This document shows positions 33,761-41,740 of a stretch of DNA of 64,000 nucleotides, one piece after another. The position numbers were made by a program, and so were the translations under genes. Under the pieces are notes generated by a model. The model worked only from the letters and a program-made list of their open reading frames with translations. It did not search any database and was not told the origin of the DNA. Source of the DNA: DASQFQ01 sp963805525 (GTDB lineage: Bacteria > Actinomycetota > Thermoleophilia > Solirubrobacterales > Solirubrobacteraceae); contig CAWDUT010000006.1 of NCBI GenBank assembly GCA_963805525.1, positions 186,001-250,000 on the forward strand, read 5' to 3'. Each line of letters begins with the position of its first letter. The first letter of the stretch is position 1.

Positions 33761-34240
33761 ATGCGCGACGACGACTTCGAGCGGCTCTACGCGGCCGAGG
33801 CGCAGGGGCTGTTCGGTTTCCTCGTCTACCGCACGGGCGACCGGGCGCTGGCGGAGGACCTGCTGGCCGACACGTTCGAGCGTGCGCTGCGGTCGCGCAA
33901 GCGCTATGACCGCCGCCGCGGGCCGGCCAAGGCGTGGCTCTACACGATCGCGCTGAACCTCCTGCGCGACCACGCGCGGCGGTCGGCGGCGGCCGAGCGG
34001 GCGCTGGAGCGGGCGGGGCCGGCCGCGACCTCCGTCGACCCGCCGTCGTTCGAGGCCCGCGATGCGGTCCAGCGGGCTCTCCATGTGCTGTCGCCGGAGG
34101 AGCGCGAGGCGATCGCGCTGCGGTTCGGCGCCGAGCTGACGGTGCCGGAGATGGCCGAGGCGCTGGGGGAGCCGCTGACCACCGTCGAGGGCCGCGTCTA
34201 CCGCGCGCTGCGCAAGCTGAGGACAGAGCTGGATGGTTGA
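33761..34240 (+). CDS. ECF-type RNA polymerase sigma factor
   Basis: The ATG at 33761 gives 159 residues, normal for ECF sigma factors. Region 2 has FGFLVYRTGDRALAEDLLAD followed by TFERAL, and region 4 has LSPEEREAIALRFGAELTVP and TTVEGRVYRALRKLR. A short Ala/Arg-rich linker joins them. It would direct transcription of a small gene set, probably including genes for surface polysaccharide or the LPXTG protein, as it follows the ligase-like gene by 23 bases. No classical anti-sigma gene lies next to it; the N-terminal part of the LPXTG protein is a speculative candidate. Confidence 0.9.
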   Translation: MRDDDFERLYAAEAQGLFGFLVYRTGDRALAEDLLADTFERALRSRKRYDRRRGPAKAWLYTIALNLLRDHARRSAAAERALERAGPAATSVDPPSFEARDAVQRALHVLSPEEREAIALRFGAELTVPEMAEALGEPLTTVEGRVYRALRKLRTELDG

Positions 34241-34398
34241 TTCCGCGACCCCCGCACCCGCCTGCACGCGCCCCGCGGCGCAGGATCGGCACCCGCCAGA
34301 AGCGGCCCGTGGCGCTGCCACTGTGCCCCTTCGGCGTGCACCGCCCTGCATCCACGGGGCACGCACATCCGGGCACGGCGGCCACGGAATCAACCATC
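34232..34398. repeat. 167-base segment bounded by perfect 14-bp inverted repeats
   Basis: GATGGTTGATTCCG (34232-34245) and CGGAATCAACCATC (34385-34398) are exact reverse complements. The left arm contains the stop codon of the ECF sigma gene and the right arm ends one base before the SRP RNA -10 box. The interior has no ORF worth calling. It could be a long hairpin that ends sigma-gene transcription, a small inverted-repeat element, or a protein-binding pair. Confidence 0.7.
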
Positions 34399-34404
34399 TA
34401 GACT
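34399..34404 (+). promoter_or_regulatory. -10 box of the SRP RNA gene
   Basis: TAGACT ends 6 bases before the first paired base of the SRP RNA at 34411. This known RNA end supports the 6-9 base spacing used to call leaderless starts elsewhere in the window. Confidence 0.6.
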
Positions 34405-34410
34405 GAGTGG

Positions 34411-34686
34411 CGGACCGTGCTAGGCGGGGATGTAGCGGAGCCCTGAACCCGCAATCCGCTCTAGCGGGGCTGAATTCCCTCTCTGAGGGGCTCCGGCCCT
34501 CGGGGTCAGCGCGCCGTATGGGGCGTCGATGGCCGGGTCCCGCGCGATGTCGGCCCGTGAACCAGGTCAGGTCCGGAAGGAAGCAGCCTTAAGCGGTCAC
34601 CGGCAGGCGCAGCGGGATAGCCCGACCGGAGCCACCAGCGGCGAACGCGCCCGAGGAACCGGCCTCGACGGAGGGTGCACGGTCCG
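34411..34686 (+). ncRNA. ffs: signal recognition particle RNA, large bacterial form (Alu and S domains)
   Basis: The ends pair as CGGACCGTGC (34411-34420) with GCACGGTCCG (34677-34686). The Alu domain is seen as GTGCTAGGCGGGGATGTAGC followed by the loop-forming AACCCGCAATCCGCTCTAGC. The S domain carries the invariant Ffh-binding core CAGGTCAGGTCCGGAAGGAA (34563-34582) with a GGAA tetraloop. At about 276 bases this is the long form known from Bacillus and Thermus rather than the short 4.5S form of Streptomyces. It guides membrane proteins with Ffh and FtsY. Confidence 0.95.
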
Positions 34687-34696
34687 TTCTCACCCC

Positions 34697-34702
34697 TAGA
34701 CT
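34697..34702 (+). promoter_or_regulatory. dnaX -10 box
   Basis: TAGACT ends 9 bases before the GTG at 34712. An in-frame TTG at 34706 lies only 3 bases away, too close for a leaderless start. Confidence 0.45.
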
Positions 34703-34711
34703 CGATTGCCC

Positions 34712-36499
34712 GTGCCTCCGGCCTCCGCCAGCCTCTACCGACGCCACCGCCCGCGCTCGTTCGCGGACGTCGTGGGGCAGGAGCACGTGGTCCGCACGCT
34801 CTCCAACGCGATCGAGCAGGACAAGGTCCACCACGCGTACCTGTTCGTCGGCTCGCGCGGGACGGGCAAGACGTCGATGGCGAAGATCCTCGCCGCGTCG
34901 CTGAACTGCGATCAGGGGCCGACGGTCTCGCCCTGCGGCGTCTGTGAGTCGTGCATGTCGATCGCCAACGCGACGTCGCTCGACGTGATGGAGATGGACG
35001 CGGCGTCGAACAACTCGGTCGACGACATCCGCGAGCTGCGCGAGAAGGTCGCCTACGCGCCGGTCTCCGGGCGCCACAAGATCTACATCCTCGACGAGGC
35101 GCACATGCTCTCGCCGCAGGCGTGGAACGCGTTCCTCAAGACGCTGGAGGAGCCGCCGCCGCACACGATCTTCGTGCTCGCGACGACCGAGGCCAACAAG
35201 GTGCTGCCGACGGTCGTCGACCGCTGCCACCGCTTCGACTTCAGCCGCCCCACGGTGGCCCAGATCACGAAGGTCCTGCGCCGCACCGCGGACGCCGAGT
35301 CGATCGCGATCCCCGACGAGGCGTGCGCGCTGATCGCTCGCTCGGCGACCGGCTCGTTCCGCGACGCGCTGGGGACCTTGGAGCAGCTGCTCGCGTACTC
35401 CGGCGCCTCGATCGTGCTCGGCGACGTGCTCGCGGTGCTCGGCGCGGCCGACGCCGACCTGCTGTTCGGCGCGATCGACGCCGTGGCGGCCGGCGATGCC
35501 CGCTCCGCCCTGCTGGCGGCGGCGCGCCTGGCCGACTCGGGGCGCGACATCGGCCGCTTCTTCGGCGACCTCGAGGCCCACGCCCGGTCGCTGATGATCG
35601 TGCAGACGCTCGGCGGCGAGGTTCCGCCCGAGATCTCGGTGACCGCCGAGCAGGACGAGCGCCTGCGCGAGCAGGCCGCCCGCGTGAGCCCGACCGACGT
35701 CGTCCGCGTGCTCGACCTGATCGCGGTCGGCCTGCGCGCGATGAAGGACGGCTCCGACGCCCGCACCCAGCTCGAGCTCGCGCTGGTGAAGGCGGCGGTC
35801 CCGAAGGTCGACAACTCCGCGAAGGCCCTCCAGTCCCGCCTCGAGCGGCTGGAGGCCGGCCGTCCGGCGCCGACGCCCGCACCGCCGGGCGGGAGGAGCG
35901 CGGAGGTGCCCGCCACCGCCGCCGGCCGCGCCGCGCCGACGAACGGCACGCCGAAGGAGGCCGCGCCCGCCGCGCCGCCCGAGGCCGCTCCCTCCGCCCC
36001 CGCTCCGCCCTCACCGCCCGCGGCCGCCGCGCCCGCCCCTTCGCCCGCGCCCTCTGCCCCCGCCGAGGAGCCTTCGGTCACCGCGGTCGCGGTCGTCGAT
36101 CCTCCGGGGCAGGAGCCGGTGGTGGCTGCGGTCGGGCTCGACCTCAACGCCTTCGCCGAGCTGTGGCCGGCCGTGATCGAGTCGATCCAGGCCGAGCGGC
36201 CGCTGCTGGCGGAGCACCTGAAGGTCGCTCGCCCCTCGGCGCTCGGCGACGGGGAGCTGACGCTCGCGTGGGCCGAGACGGCCGGGCTGTCCAAGCGCAA
36301 GGCCGAGGACGCCGCCAACCGCGAGCTGATCGTCCGCGCGATCCGGGCGGTCACCGGCGCCGGTCTGAAGCTCGCCCACGAGCTGGCCCCCGACACGCCC
36401 GAGGAGACCACGCCGACGCTCTCGCACGACGAGCTGGTCGAGCGCTTCGTGGAAGAGTTCGAGGCAGAGATCCTGGAAGACCCGGAGGAGACGTCCTGA
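34712..36499 (+). CDS. dnaX: DNA polymerase III gamma/tau subunit
   Basis: The 595-residue clamp-loader ATPase starts PPASASLYRRHRPRSFADVV. It has Walker A GSRGTGKT (residues 47-54), a four-Cys zinc site (about residues 66, 75, 78, 81), DEAH in IYILDEAHMLS and the SRC-like FRDALGTLEQLL in the sensor region. After domain III comes a long Pro/Ala linker (about residues 385-470) and a tau-like C-terminal domain. It loads the sliding clamp in replication. The gene sits right after the SRP RNA and overlaps ybaB by 1 base (TGATG), a conserved actinobacterial and wider bacterial order dnaX-ybaB-recR. Confidence 0.96.
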   Translation: MPPASASLYRRHRPRSFADVVGQEHVVRTLSNAIEQDKVHHAYLFVGSRGTGKTSMAKILAASLNCDQGPTVSPCGVCESCMSIANATSLDVMEMDAASNNSVDDIRELREKVAYAPVSGRHKIYILDEAHMLSPQAWNAFLKTLEEPPPHTIFVLATTEANKVLPTVVDRCHRFDFSRPTVAQITKVLRRTADAESIAIPDEACALIARSATGSFRDALGTLEQLLAYSGASIVLGDVLAVLGAADADLLFGAIDAVAAGDARSALLAAARLADSGRDIGRFFGDLEAHARSLMIVQTLGGEVPPEISVTAEQDERLREQAARVSPTDVVRVLDLIAVGLRAMKDGSDARTQLELALVKAAVPKVDNSAKALQSRLERLEAGRPAPTPAPPGGRSAEVPATAAGRAAPTNGTPKEAAPAAPPEAAPSAPAPPSPPAAAAPAPSPAPSAPAEEPSVTAVAVVDPPGQEPVVAAVGLDLNAFAELWPAVIESIQAERPLLAEHLKVARPSALGDGELTLAWAETAGLSKRKAEDAANRELIVRAIRAVTGAGLKLAHELAPDTPEETTPTLSHDELVERFVEEFEAEILEDPEETS

Positions 36500-36843
36500 T
36501 GCCGCCCCAGCCCAACATGCAGAAGATGATGCAGCAGGTCCAGAAGATGCAGCAGGAGATGATGGCCGCGCAGGAGTCGCTGAAGGACGAGCGCGTCGAG
36601 GCGTCCGCCGGCGGCGGGATGGTCAAGGTCGTCGCCACCGGCGAGCTGCACATCGAGTCGGTGACGATCGACCCCGGCGCCGTCGACCCCGAGGACGTCG
36701 AGATGCTGCAGGACACGGTCCTGGCCGCGGTCAACGAGGCGCTGCGCTCGGCGCAGGAGCTCGCCGCCGACAAGATGGGCGCCGCGACTGGCGGCCTCGG
36801 TGGCCCGGGCGGCCTCGGCGGCCTGGGCTTGCCTGGCCTCTAA
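36499..36843 (+). CDS. YbaB/EbfC nucleoid-associated DNA-binding protein
   Basis: The ATG at 36499 overlaps the dnaX stop by one base and gives 114 residues. The N-terminal helix is Met/Gln-rich (MQKMMQQVQKMQQEMMAAQE), followed by the two-stranded part VEASAGGGMVKVVATGELHI and VDPEDVEMLQDTVLAAVNEA, all typical of YbaB dimers that bind DNA without strong sequence choice. The C-terminus has Gly-rich repeats GLGGPGGLGGLG. It is usually encoded between dnaX and recR, as here, and is linked to nucleoid organisation and repair. Confidence 0.94.
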   Translation: MPPQPNMQKMMQQVQKMQQEMMAAQESLKDERVEASAGGGMVKVVATGELHIESVTIDPGAVDPEDVEMLQDTVLAAVNEALRSAQELAADKMGAATGGLGGPGGLGGLGLPGL

Positions 36844-36849
36844 CCCACG

Positions 36850-37449
36850 TTGCTCGCTCCCCCTCTCCAGCGGCTCGTCACCGAGCTGGGCAAGCTGCCC
36901 GGCATCGGCAACCGCACCGCGCAGCGGCTCGCGTTCCACATCCTCCGCACCTCGACGGAGGACGCGAACGCGCTCGCCGAGGCGATCCGCGACGTCAAAG
37001 AGAAGATCACCCTCTGCGAGGTCTGCTTCAACCTCGCCGAGGGCCCGCTCTGCGCGATCTGCCAGGACGAGCGCCGCGACCCCACGCTGATCTGCGTGGT
37101 GGAGGAGCCCGGCGACGTCATCCCGGTCGAGCGCACGCACGAGTACCGCGGCCGCTACCACGTGCTCGGCGGCGCGCTCTCGCCGATCGACGGCGTCGAG
37201 CCCGACGACCTCAAGATCGCCCAGCTCTACTCGCGCGTCGAGGCCGGAGAGATCCGCGAGGTCGTGCTCGCCACCAACCCGACCACCACCGGCGAGGCGA
37301 CCGCGCTCCACATCGCCGACGGGCTCCGCCAGCGCGCGCCCGACGTCGCGGTCACCCGCCTCGCCTCCGGCCTCCCCGTCGGCGGCGACCTCGAGTACGC
37401 CGACGAGGTGACGCTCGGGCGGGCTCTTGCAGGCCGGAGGGCGGTGTGA
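36850..37449 (+). CDS. recR: recombination mediator protein RecR
   Basis: The TTG at 36850 gives 199 residues, the usual RecR size. It has the helix-hairpin-helix GKLPGIGNRTAQRLAFHIL, the four-Cys zinc finger CEVCFNLAEGPLCAIC and a Toprim domain with CVVEEPGDVIPVE and LATNPTTTGEATAL. RecR works with RecO and RecF to load RecA at gaps. It lies 6 bases after ybaB and overlaps lysC by 4 bases, so the DNA-repair and aspartate-pathway genes share a transcript. Confidence 0.96.
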   Translation: MLAPPLQRLVTELGKLPGIGNRTAQRLAFHILRTSTEDANALAEAIRDVKEKITLCEVCFNLAEGPLCAICQDERRDPTLICVVEEPGDVIPVERTHEYRGRYHVLGGALSPIDGVEPDDLKIAQLYSRVEAGEIREVVLATNPTTTGEATALHIADGLRQRAPDVAVTRLASGLPVGGDLEYADEVTLGRALAGRRAV

Positions 37450-38702
37450 ACAGCACGGTCGTCATGAAGTTCGGCGGCACCTCGGTCGCCGACGCGGAGC
37501 GCCTCAAGCGCGCTGCCCGCCGCATCGTCCGCGCGCGCGAGCAGGGTCACCACGTGGTGGCGGTGCTGTCGGCCCGGGGCTCGATGACCGACGAGCTCGT
37601 CGCCATGGCCGAGGAGGTCAGCCCGACCCCCGACCCGCGCGAGATGGACATGCTGCTCTCCACCGGCGAGCGCATGAGCTGCGCGCTGTGCGCGATGGCG
37701 ATCAACGACCTCGGCCACAAGGCGATCTCGCTGACCGGCTCGCAGGCCGGCATCGTCACCGACACGAGCCACACGAAGGCGCGCATCCTCGACGTCCGCG
37801 CCGACCGCATCCGCGAGGCGCTCGACAACGAGCAGATCGTGCTCGTCGCCGGCTTCCAGGGCGTCAGCACCGCCAAGGACGTCACCACCCTCGGCCGCGG
37901 CGGGTCGGACACCACCGCGGTCGCCCTCGCCGCCGCGATGGACGCCGAGGTGTGCGAGATCTACACCGACGTCGCCGGCGTGTTCAGCGCCGACCCGCGG
38001 ATCGTCGCCGACGCCCGCAAGCTCCCGGTCGTCAGCTTCGAGGAGATGCTCGAGATGGCCGCCTCCGGCGCCCGCGTGCTGCAGCTGCGCAGCGTGGAAT
38101 ACGCCAGGAGCCACGGCGTCCGTATCCATTGCCGATCGAGCTTCAGCGAGGACCCCGGTACCTTTGTCGTCGGCGAGGAAGAGACCATGGAACGACCACT
38201 GATCACCGCCGTCACCCACTCCACCGACGAGGCGCGCATGACGCTCCTCGGCGTCCCGGACAGCCCGGGCGTCGCGGGCCGCATCTTCACCGCGCTCGCC
38301 GACGCGAACGTCAACGTCGACATGATCATCCAGAACGAGCCGGAGTCCGAGGGCGCGTCCGCCGACATGAGCTTCACCGTCCCGCGCGCCGACCTCCCGA
38401 TCGCCCGCAAGGCGCTCGACCCGGTCGTCTCCGACGTCGGCATCTTCAGGGTCGCCGAGGATCCGACGATGGGGAAGGTGTCCGTCGTGGGCGCGGGAAT
38501 GAAGTCGCATCCCGGCGTCGCCGCGAAGGTGTTCGCCACCCTCGGCAACGAGGAAATCAACATCGAGATGATCTCTACCTCGCCCATCAAGATCTCCTGC
38601 GTCGTCTCCGCCGATCGCGTCCCGCAGGCCGTGCGCGCCCTGCACCAGGCGTTCGAGCTCGGCGCCGACGACGTCCGCCCCGAGCACCCCTTCAAGCCAT
38701 GA
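37446..38702 (+). CDS. lysC: aspartate kinase with two C-terminal ACT domains
   Basis: The 418-residue enzyme begins with the kinase signature VVMKFGGTSVADAERLKRAA and has LGRGGSDTTAVALAAAMDAE, with YTDVAGVFSADPR at the active site. The last about 150 residues form two ACT domains (SPGVAGRIFTALADANVNVD and HPGVAAKVFATLGNEEINIE), which bind Lys or Thr for feedback control. It phosphorylates aspartate in the first step to Lys, Met, Thr and diaminopimelate. The GTG start overlaps the recR stop by 4 bases; an internal start for a separate beta subunit could exist near 38186, as in other bacteria. Confidence 0.96.
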   Translation: MNSTVVMKFGGTSVADAERLKRAARRIVRAREQGHHVVAVLSARGSMTDELVAMAEEVSPTPDPREMDMLLSTGERMSCALCAMAINDLGHKAISLTGSQAGIVTDTSHTKARILDVRADRIREALDNEQIVLVAGFQGVSTAKDVTTLGRGGSDTTAVALAAAMDAEVCEIYTDVAGVFSADPRIVADARKLPVVSFEEMLEMAASGARVLQLRSVEYARSHGVRIHCRSSFSEDPGTFVVGEEETMERPLITAVTHSTDEARMTLLGVPDSPGVAGRIFTALADANVNVDMIIQNEPESEGASADMSFTVPRADLPIARKALDPVVSDVGIFRVAEDPTMGKVSVVGAGMKSHPGVAAKVFATLGNEEINIEMISTSPIKISCVVSADRVPQAVRALHQAFELGADDVRPEHPFKP

Positions 38703-39706
38703 GCCTGCGCGTCGCCGTCGTGGGCGCCACCGGCGCCGTGGGCACCGTGATGCTCGAGAAGCTGCGCGAGAGCGCGCTGCCGATCGGCGAGCTCGTGCCG
38801 TTCGCCTCCGAGCGCTCCGCCGGCCGCGAGCTCGAGGGCGGGCTGATCGTCCAGGCCCTCACCGAGGAGTCGATCCAGGGCTTCGACATCGCGGTCTTCT
38901 CCGCCGGTGCGACCACCTCGCGCGAGTGGGCGCCGCGCTTCGCCGCCGCCGGCTGCGTGGTCGTCGACAACTCCTCCGCCTTCCGCCGCGACCCGGAGAT
39001 CCCGCTCGTCGTCGCCGAGGTCAACCCCGAGGCGCTCGACAACCACAAGGGCATCATCGCCAACCCCAACTGCTCGACCATGCAGCTGATGGTCGCGCTG
39101 AAGCCGATCCACGACGCGGCCGGGATCGAGCGCCTGATCGTCTCGACCTACCAGTCGGTCTCCGGCACCGGGGTCGCCGCCGTCGAGGAGCTGGAGAGCC
39201 AGACGCACGCGCTCCTGCACGGCATGGAGCCGCCCGACCCGCAGGTCTACCGCGAGACGATCGCCTTCAACGTCCACGGCGGCGCCGGCAACTTCGCCGA
39301 CGGCGACGACCACACGGACGAGGAGCGCAAGATGATGTTCGAGACGCGCAAGATCCTCGGCGACGAGTCGATCGCGATCTCCGTCACCTGCGCGCGCGTC
39401 CCGGTCACCTACTCGCACTCGGAGTCGGTCAACCTCCAGACCCGCGAGCCGCTCGAGGTCGAGGAGGCACGAGCGCTGCTCGAGCAGATGCCCGGCCTCA
39501 CGCTCGTCGACCCGTACCCGACGGCCGCCGGCTCGGCCGGCCACGACGACGTCTTCGTCGGCCGCCTGCGGCGCGACCCGTCACACGAGCGCGGCCTGCA
39601 GATGTGGGTCGTCTCCGACAACCTGCGCAAGGGCGCGGCGACGAACGCCGTCCAGCTCGCGGAGCTGCTCTACACCCGCGGGCTTGTCGGAAGTCCCGTG
39701 ATTTAG
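38699..39706 (+). CDS. asd: aspartate-semialdehyde dehydrogenase
   Basis: The 335-residue enzyme starts MSLRVAVVGATGAVGTVMLE with the Rossmann motif GATGAVG and has IIANPNCSTMQLMVAL, whose Cys is the catalytic nucleophile, with CARVPVTYSHSESV later as the substrate-binding His/Arg region. It reduces aspartyl phosphate made by LysC. It overlaps lysC by ATGA, so the two consecutive enzymes are co-translated. It ends the five-gene dnaX cluster, followed by a hairpin terminator. Confidence 0.96.
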   Translation: MSLRVAVVGATGAVGTVMLEKLRESALPIGELVPFASERSAGRELEGGLIVQALTEESIQGFDIAVFSAGATTSREWAPRFAAAGCVVVDNSSAFRRDPEIPLVVAEVNPEALDNHKGIIANPNCSTMQLMVALKPIHDAAGIERLIVSTYQSVSGTGVAAVEELESQTHALLHGMEPPDPQVYRETIAFNVHGGAGNFADGDDHTDEERKMMFETRKILGDESIAISVTCARVPVTYSHSESVNLQTREPLEVEEARALLEQMPGLTLVDPYPTAAGSAGHDDVFVGRLRRDPSHERGLQMWVVSDNLRKGAATNAVQLAELLYTRGLVGSPVI

Positions 39707-39721
39707 GTTTCGCCTGCCAGC

Positions 39722-39743
39722 CGAGTTCGCTTCGCAGAACTCG
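39722..39743. terminator. bidirectional hairpin between convergent asd and the sdh operon
   Basis: CGAGTTC (39722-39728) and GAACTCG (39737-39743) form a 7-bp stem with an 8-base loop in the 55-base gap between two convergent genes. There is no long T run on either side, so efficiency is uncertain. Confidence 0.5.
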
Positions 39744-39761
39744 ACTTCGGCGACGTTACGT

Positions 39762-40682
39762 CTACCAGCCGCCGTCGCCGACCCCGGCGACCACGGAGGT
39801 CGACCAGTCGATCACCGACGTGGGCTTGACCACGTGCTTGGTCATCCCGAGCTCCTTGGGCTCGAGGCCGAGCGCGAGGCCGACGAGCTGCGGCAGGTGG
39901 AGCACCGGCATCCCCAGGTCGCGGCCCACGACCTTCTCGGCGCCCGGCTGCTGCAGATCCAGGTTGAGATGGCACAGCGGGCACGGGGTGACGAGGCAGT
40001 CCGCGTCGGCGTCGATCGCGTCCCCGAGGTGGCGACCCGCCTGCTTCAGCGAGGCCTCGCGGTTCATGGTGATGATCGGGAAGCCGCAGCACTTGTACTG
40101 GCCGGCGTAGTCGACGACGGTGCCGCCGAGCGCCTCGATCAGCATCTGCAGGTAGCGGTCGCGCGGGTGGTCCTGGTCGATCGACAACCGCTCGGTGGGG
40201 CGGACGATGTAGCAGCCGTAGAACGGGCCGACGCGCAGGTCGGTCAGCGGGCGCTTGACCTTCGCCTTGATCGCGTCGAGGCCGATCTCCTCGACCATCA
40301 GCCAGAGGAAGTTCTTGTTCGAGATGCCCTTCTCGTAGGCCAGCCCCTCGGGTGCGAGCGTCTCGTTGATGTGCTCGCGGTACTCGGAGTTGCCGTCGAG
40401 CCGCTCCTGGCACTCGGTCTGCGCGCCCTGGCAGGTCGAGCAGATGTTCATCATCAGCTCGGCGCCGTCGGCGATCTCCTTCTGCGCCAGCGCGAACGTG
40501 CGCGCGTTGAGCGTGTCGGCGAGCTCCTGGTTGTGCTCCGCGATCACGCCCGCGCCGCAGCACGACGCGCGGTCGAGCGCGACGAGCTCGATGTCGAGCA
40601 ACGGGGCGACCTGCGCCATCGAGCCGTGCAGCTCCGGCGTGAACCCGCGGCTCACGCAACCGGGCCAGTATGCGACCTTCAC
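39762..40682 (-). CDS. CCG-domain (HdrB-like) subunit of succinate dehydrogenase, SdhE-type
   Basis: The GTG at 40682 gives 306 residues and overlaps the sdhB stop by 4 bases. Two complete cysteine-rich CCG motifs are present: Cys9, Cys41-Cys42, Cys81 and Cys84, then a second set in GPFYGCYIV, YKCCGFP and TPCPLCHLN. Such domains hold a special [4Fe-4S] centre in heterodisulfide reductase HdrB and in the SdhE anchor of archaeal, cyanobacterial and epsilonproteobacterial type E enzymes. It would pass electrons from SdhB toward quinone in place of the usual haem-binding SdhC/SdhD, which are absent. It has no clear membrane helix, so it may attach through amphipathic helices. Confidence 0.85.
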   Translation of the reverse strand: MKVAYWPGCVSRGFTPELHGSMAQVAPLLDIELVALDRASCCGAGVIAEHNQELADTLNARTFALAQKEIADGAELMMNICSTCQGAQTECQERLDGNSEYREHINETLAPEGLAYEKGISNKNFLWLMVEEIGLDAIKAKVKRPLTDLRVGPFYGCYIVRPTERLSIDQDHPRDRYLQMLIEALGGTVVDYAGQYKCCGFPIITMNREASLKQAGRHLGDAIDADADCLVTPCPLCHLNLDLQQPGAEKVVGRDLGMPVLHLPQLVGLALGLEPKELGMTKHVVKPTSVIDWSTSVVAGVGDGGW

Positions 40683-41740
40683 GTGCTCGGACTCCCTTCG
40701 GTCTCTGCCTCTTCCTCTTCGCCCACGACGTAGAGGTTGAGCTCGTAGCGCTCGTCCTTGTCGTGGACGTGGTCGAAGATCCGGCGGACCTCCTTGGGCG
40801 CCTTGTGCTGGTGCAGCAGGGCCTTCTTCACCGTCACCTTGCCGGTCCGGAGCGCCTTCAGGATCGACGGCAGCGAGCGCACGAGCTCGGGTACGGCGCG
40901 CGGGTGGAACTTGCCGCCGTAGGAGTCGGGCAGCAGGTCGGCCTCGTGGAGGATCCCGTTCCGCTCGATGTTGTCGACGAACGCGTGCTCGTGGCGGTAG
41001 CCGTTGTTGCGGTCGTTGATCCCGTGGTCGGCCGTCGCGATCCGCCGCAGCCGCATGATCTGGCTCATCGGCGCGACGCCCTTGGGGCAGGCCTCGATGC
41101 AGTTGAAGCAGTGGGTGCAGTCGTAGATGCCGTGCGGGTCCTCGGAGAGGTCCTTCAGGCGCTGCTCGTGCTGGCCGTCGCGCGGGTCGCCGACGAAGCG
41201 GTAGGCCTTGGCGAGCGCGGCCGGCCCGACGAACAGCGGGTCGACCTCCATCGACAGGCAGTCCGACACGCAGGCGCCGCACTGGATGCAGGCCATCGTC
41301 TGCGTGATGTCGATCATCGACTCGGCGGGCACGATGTACTCGCGCTCCGGCGGGTCGCCGTCGGGGATCAGCCACGGCGTGACGCGCCGCATCTTCTTCC
41401 AGTGGACCGCGTCCATGTCGACGATCAGGTCCTTGATCACCGGCATGTTGCCCATCGGCTCGACCTGGATCGTGCCGTCCGACGAGGCCGCAGCGGCCTT
41501 GTCGAGGTGGGTGTGGCAGGCGAGCGTCGGCCGACCGTTGACGCGCACGCCGCAGGAGCCGCAGATCGCCGCGCGGCAGGAGCAGCGGATGCCGATCGAG
41601 CCGTCGTCGCGATCCTTGGCCTGGAGGATCCCGTCGAGCACGGAGCGCGTGCCCTCGAGGTCGATCTTGAACTCCTCCCAGTACGGCGCCTCGCCGGACT
41701 CGGGCAGGTAGCGGCGCAGCTTGAGGGTGTACTCGGGCAC
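40679..41740 (-). CDS. sdhB: succinate dehydrogenase iron-sulfur subunit
   Basis: The GTG at 41740 overlaps the sdhA stop by one base (TAGTG) and gives 353 residues; the longer upstream frame is a shadow of sdhA. The N-terminal 2Fe-2S domain has CSCRAAICGSCGVRVNGRPT, and the C-terminal ferredoxin domain has CIQCGACVSDC and CTHCFNCIEACPKG for the [4Fe-4S] and [3Fe-4S] or second [4Fe-4S] centres. It is about 100 residues longer than classical SdhB because of a C-terminal extension after the last Cys cluster, as in enzymes with a CCG anchor. It passes electrons from SdhA to the HdrB-like subunit. Confidence 0.93.
   Translation of the reverse strand: MPEYTLKLRRYLPESGEAPYWEEFKIDLEGTRSVLDGILQAKDRDDGSIGIRCSCRAAICGSCGVRVNGRPTLACHTHLDKAAAASSDGTIQVEPMGNMPVIKDLIVDMDAVHWKKMRRVTPWLIPDGDPPEREYIVPAESMIDITQTMACIQCGACVSDCLSMEVDPLFVGPAALAKAYRFVGDPRDGQHEQRLKDLSEDPHGIYDCTHCFNCIEACPKGVAPMSQIMRLRRIATADHGINDRNNGYRHEHAFVDNIERNGILHEADLLPDSYGGKFHPRAVPELVRSLPSILKALRTGKVTVKKALLHQHKAPKEVRRIFDHVHDKDERYELNLYVVGEEEEAETEGSPST

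Noticed and set aside
31755..34397. 880-codon minus-strand frame opposite the second ligase-like and sigma genes
   Set aside because: It is an antisense shadow with no start signal, and it spans two well-supported plus-strand genes.
34407..34592. 61-codon frame inside the SRP RNA
   Set aside because: It lies wholly within a structural RNA with paired ends and has no ribosome site.
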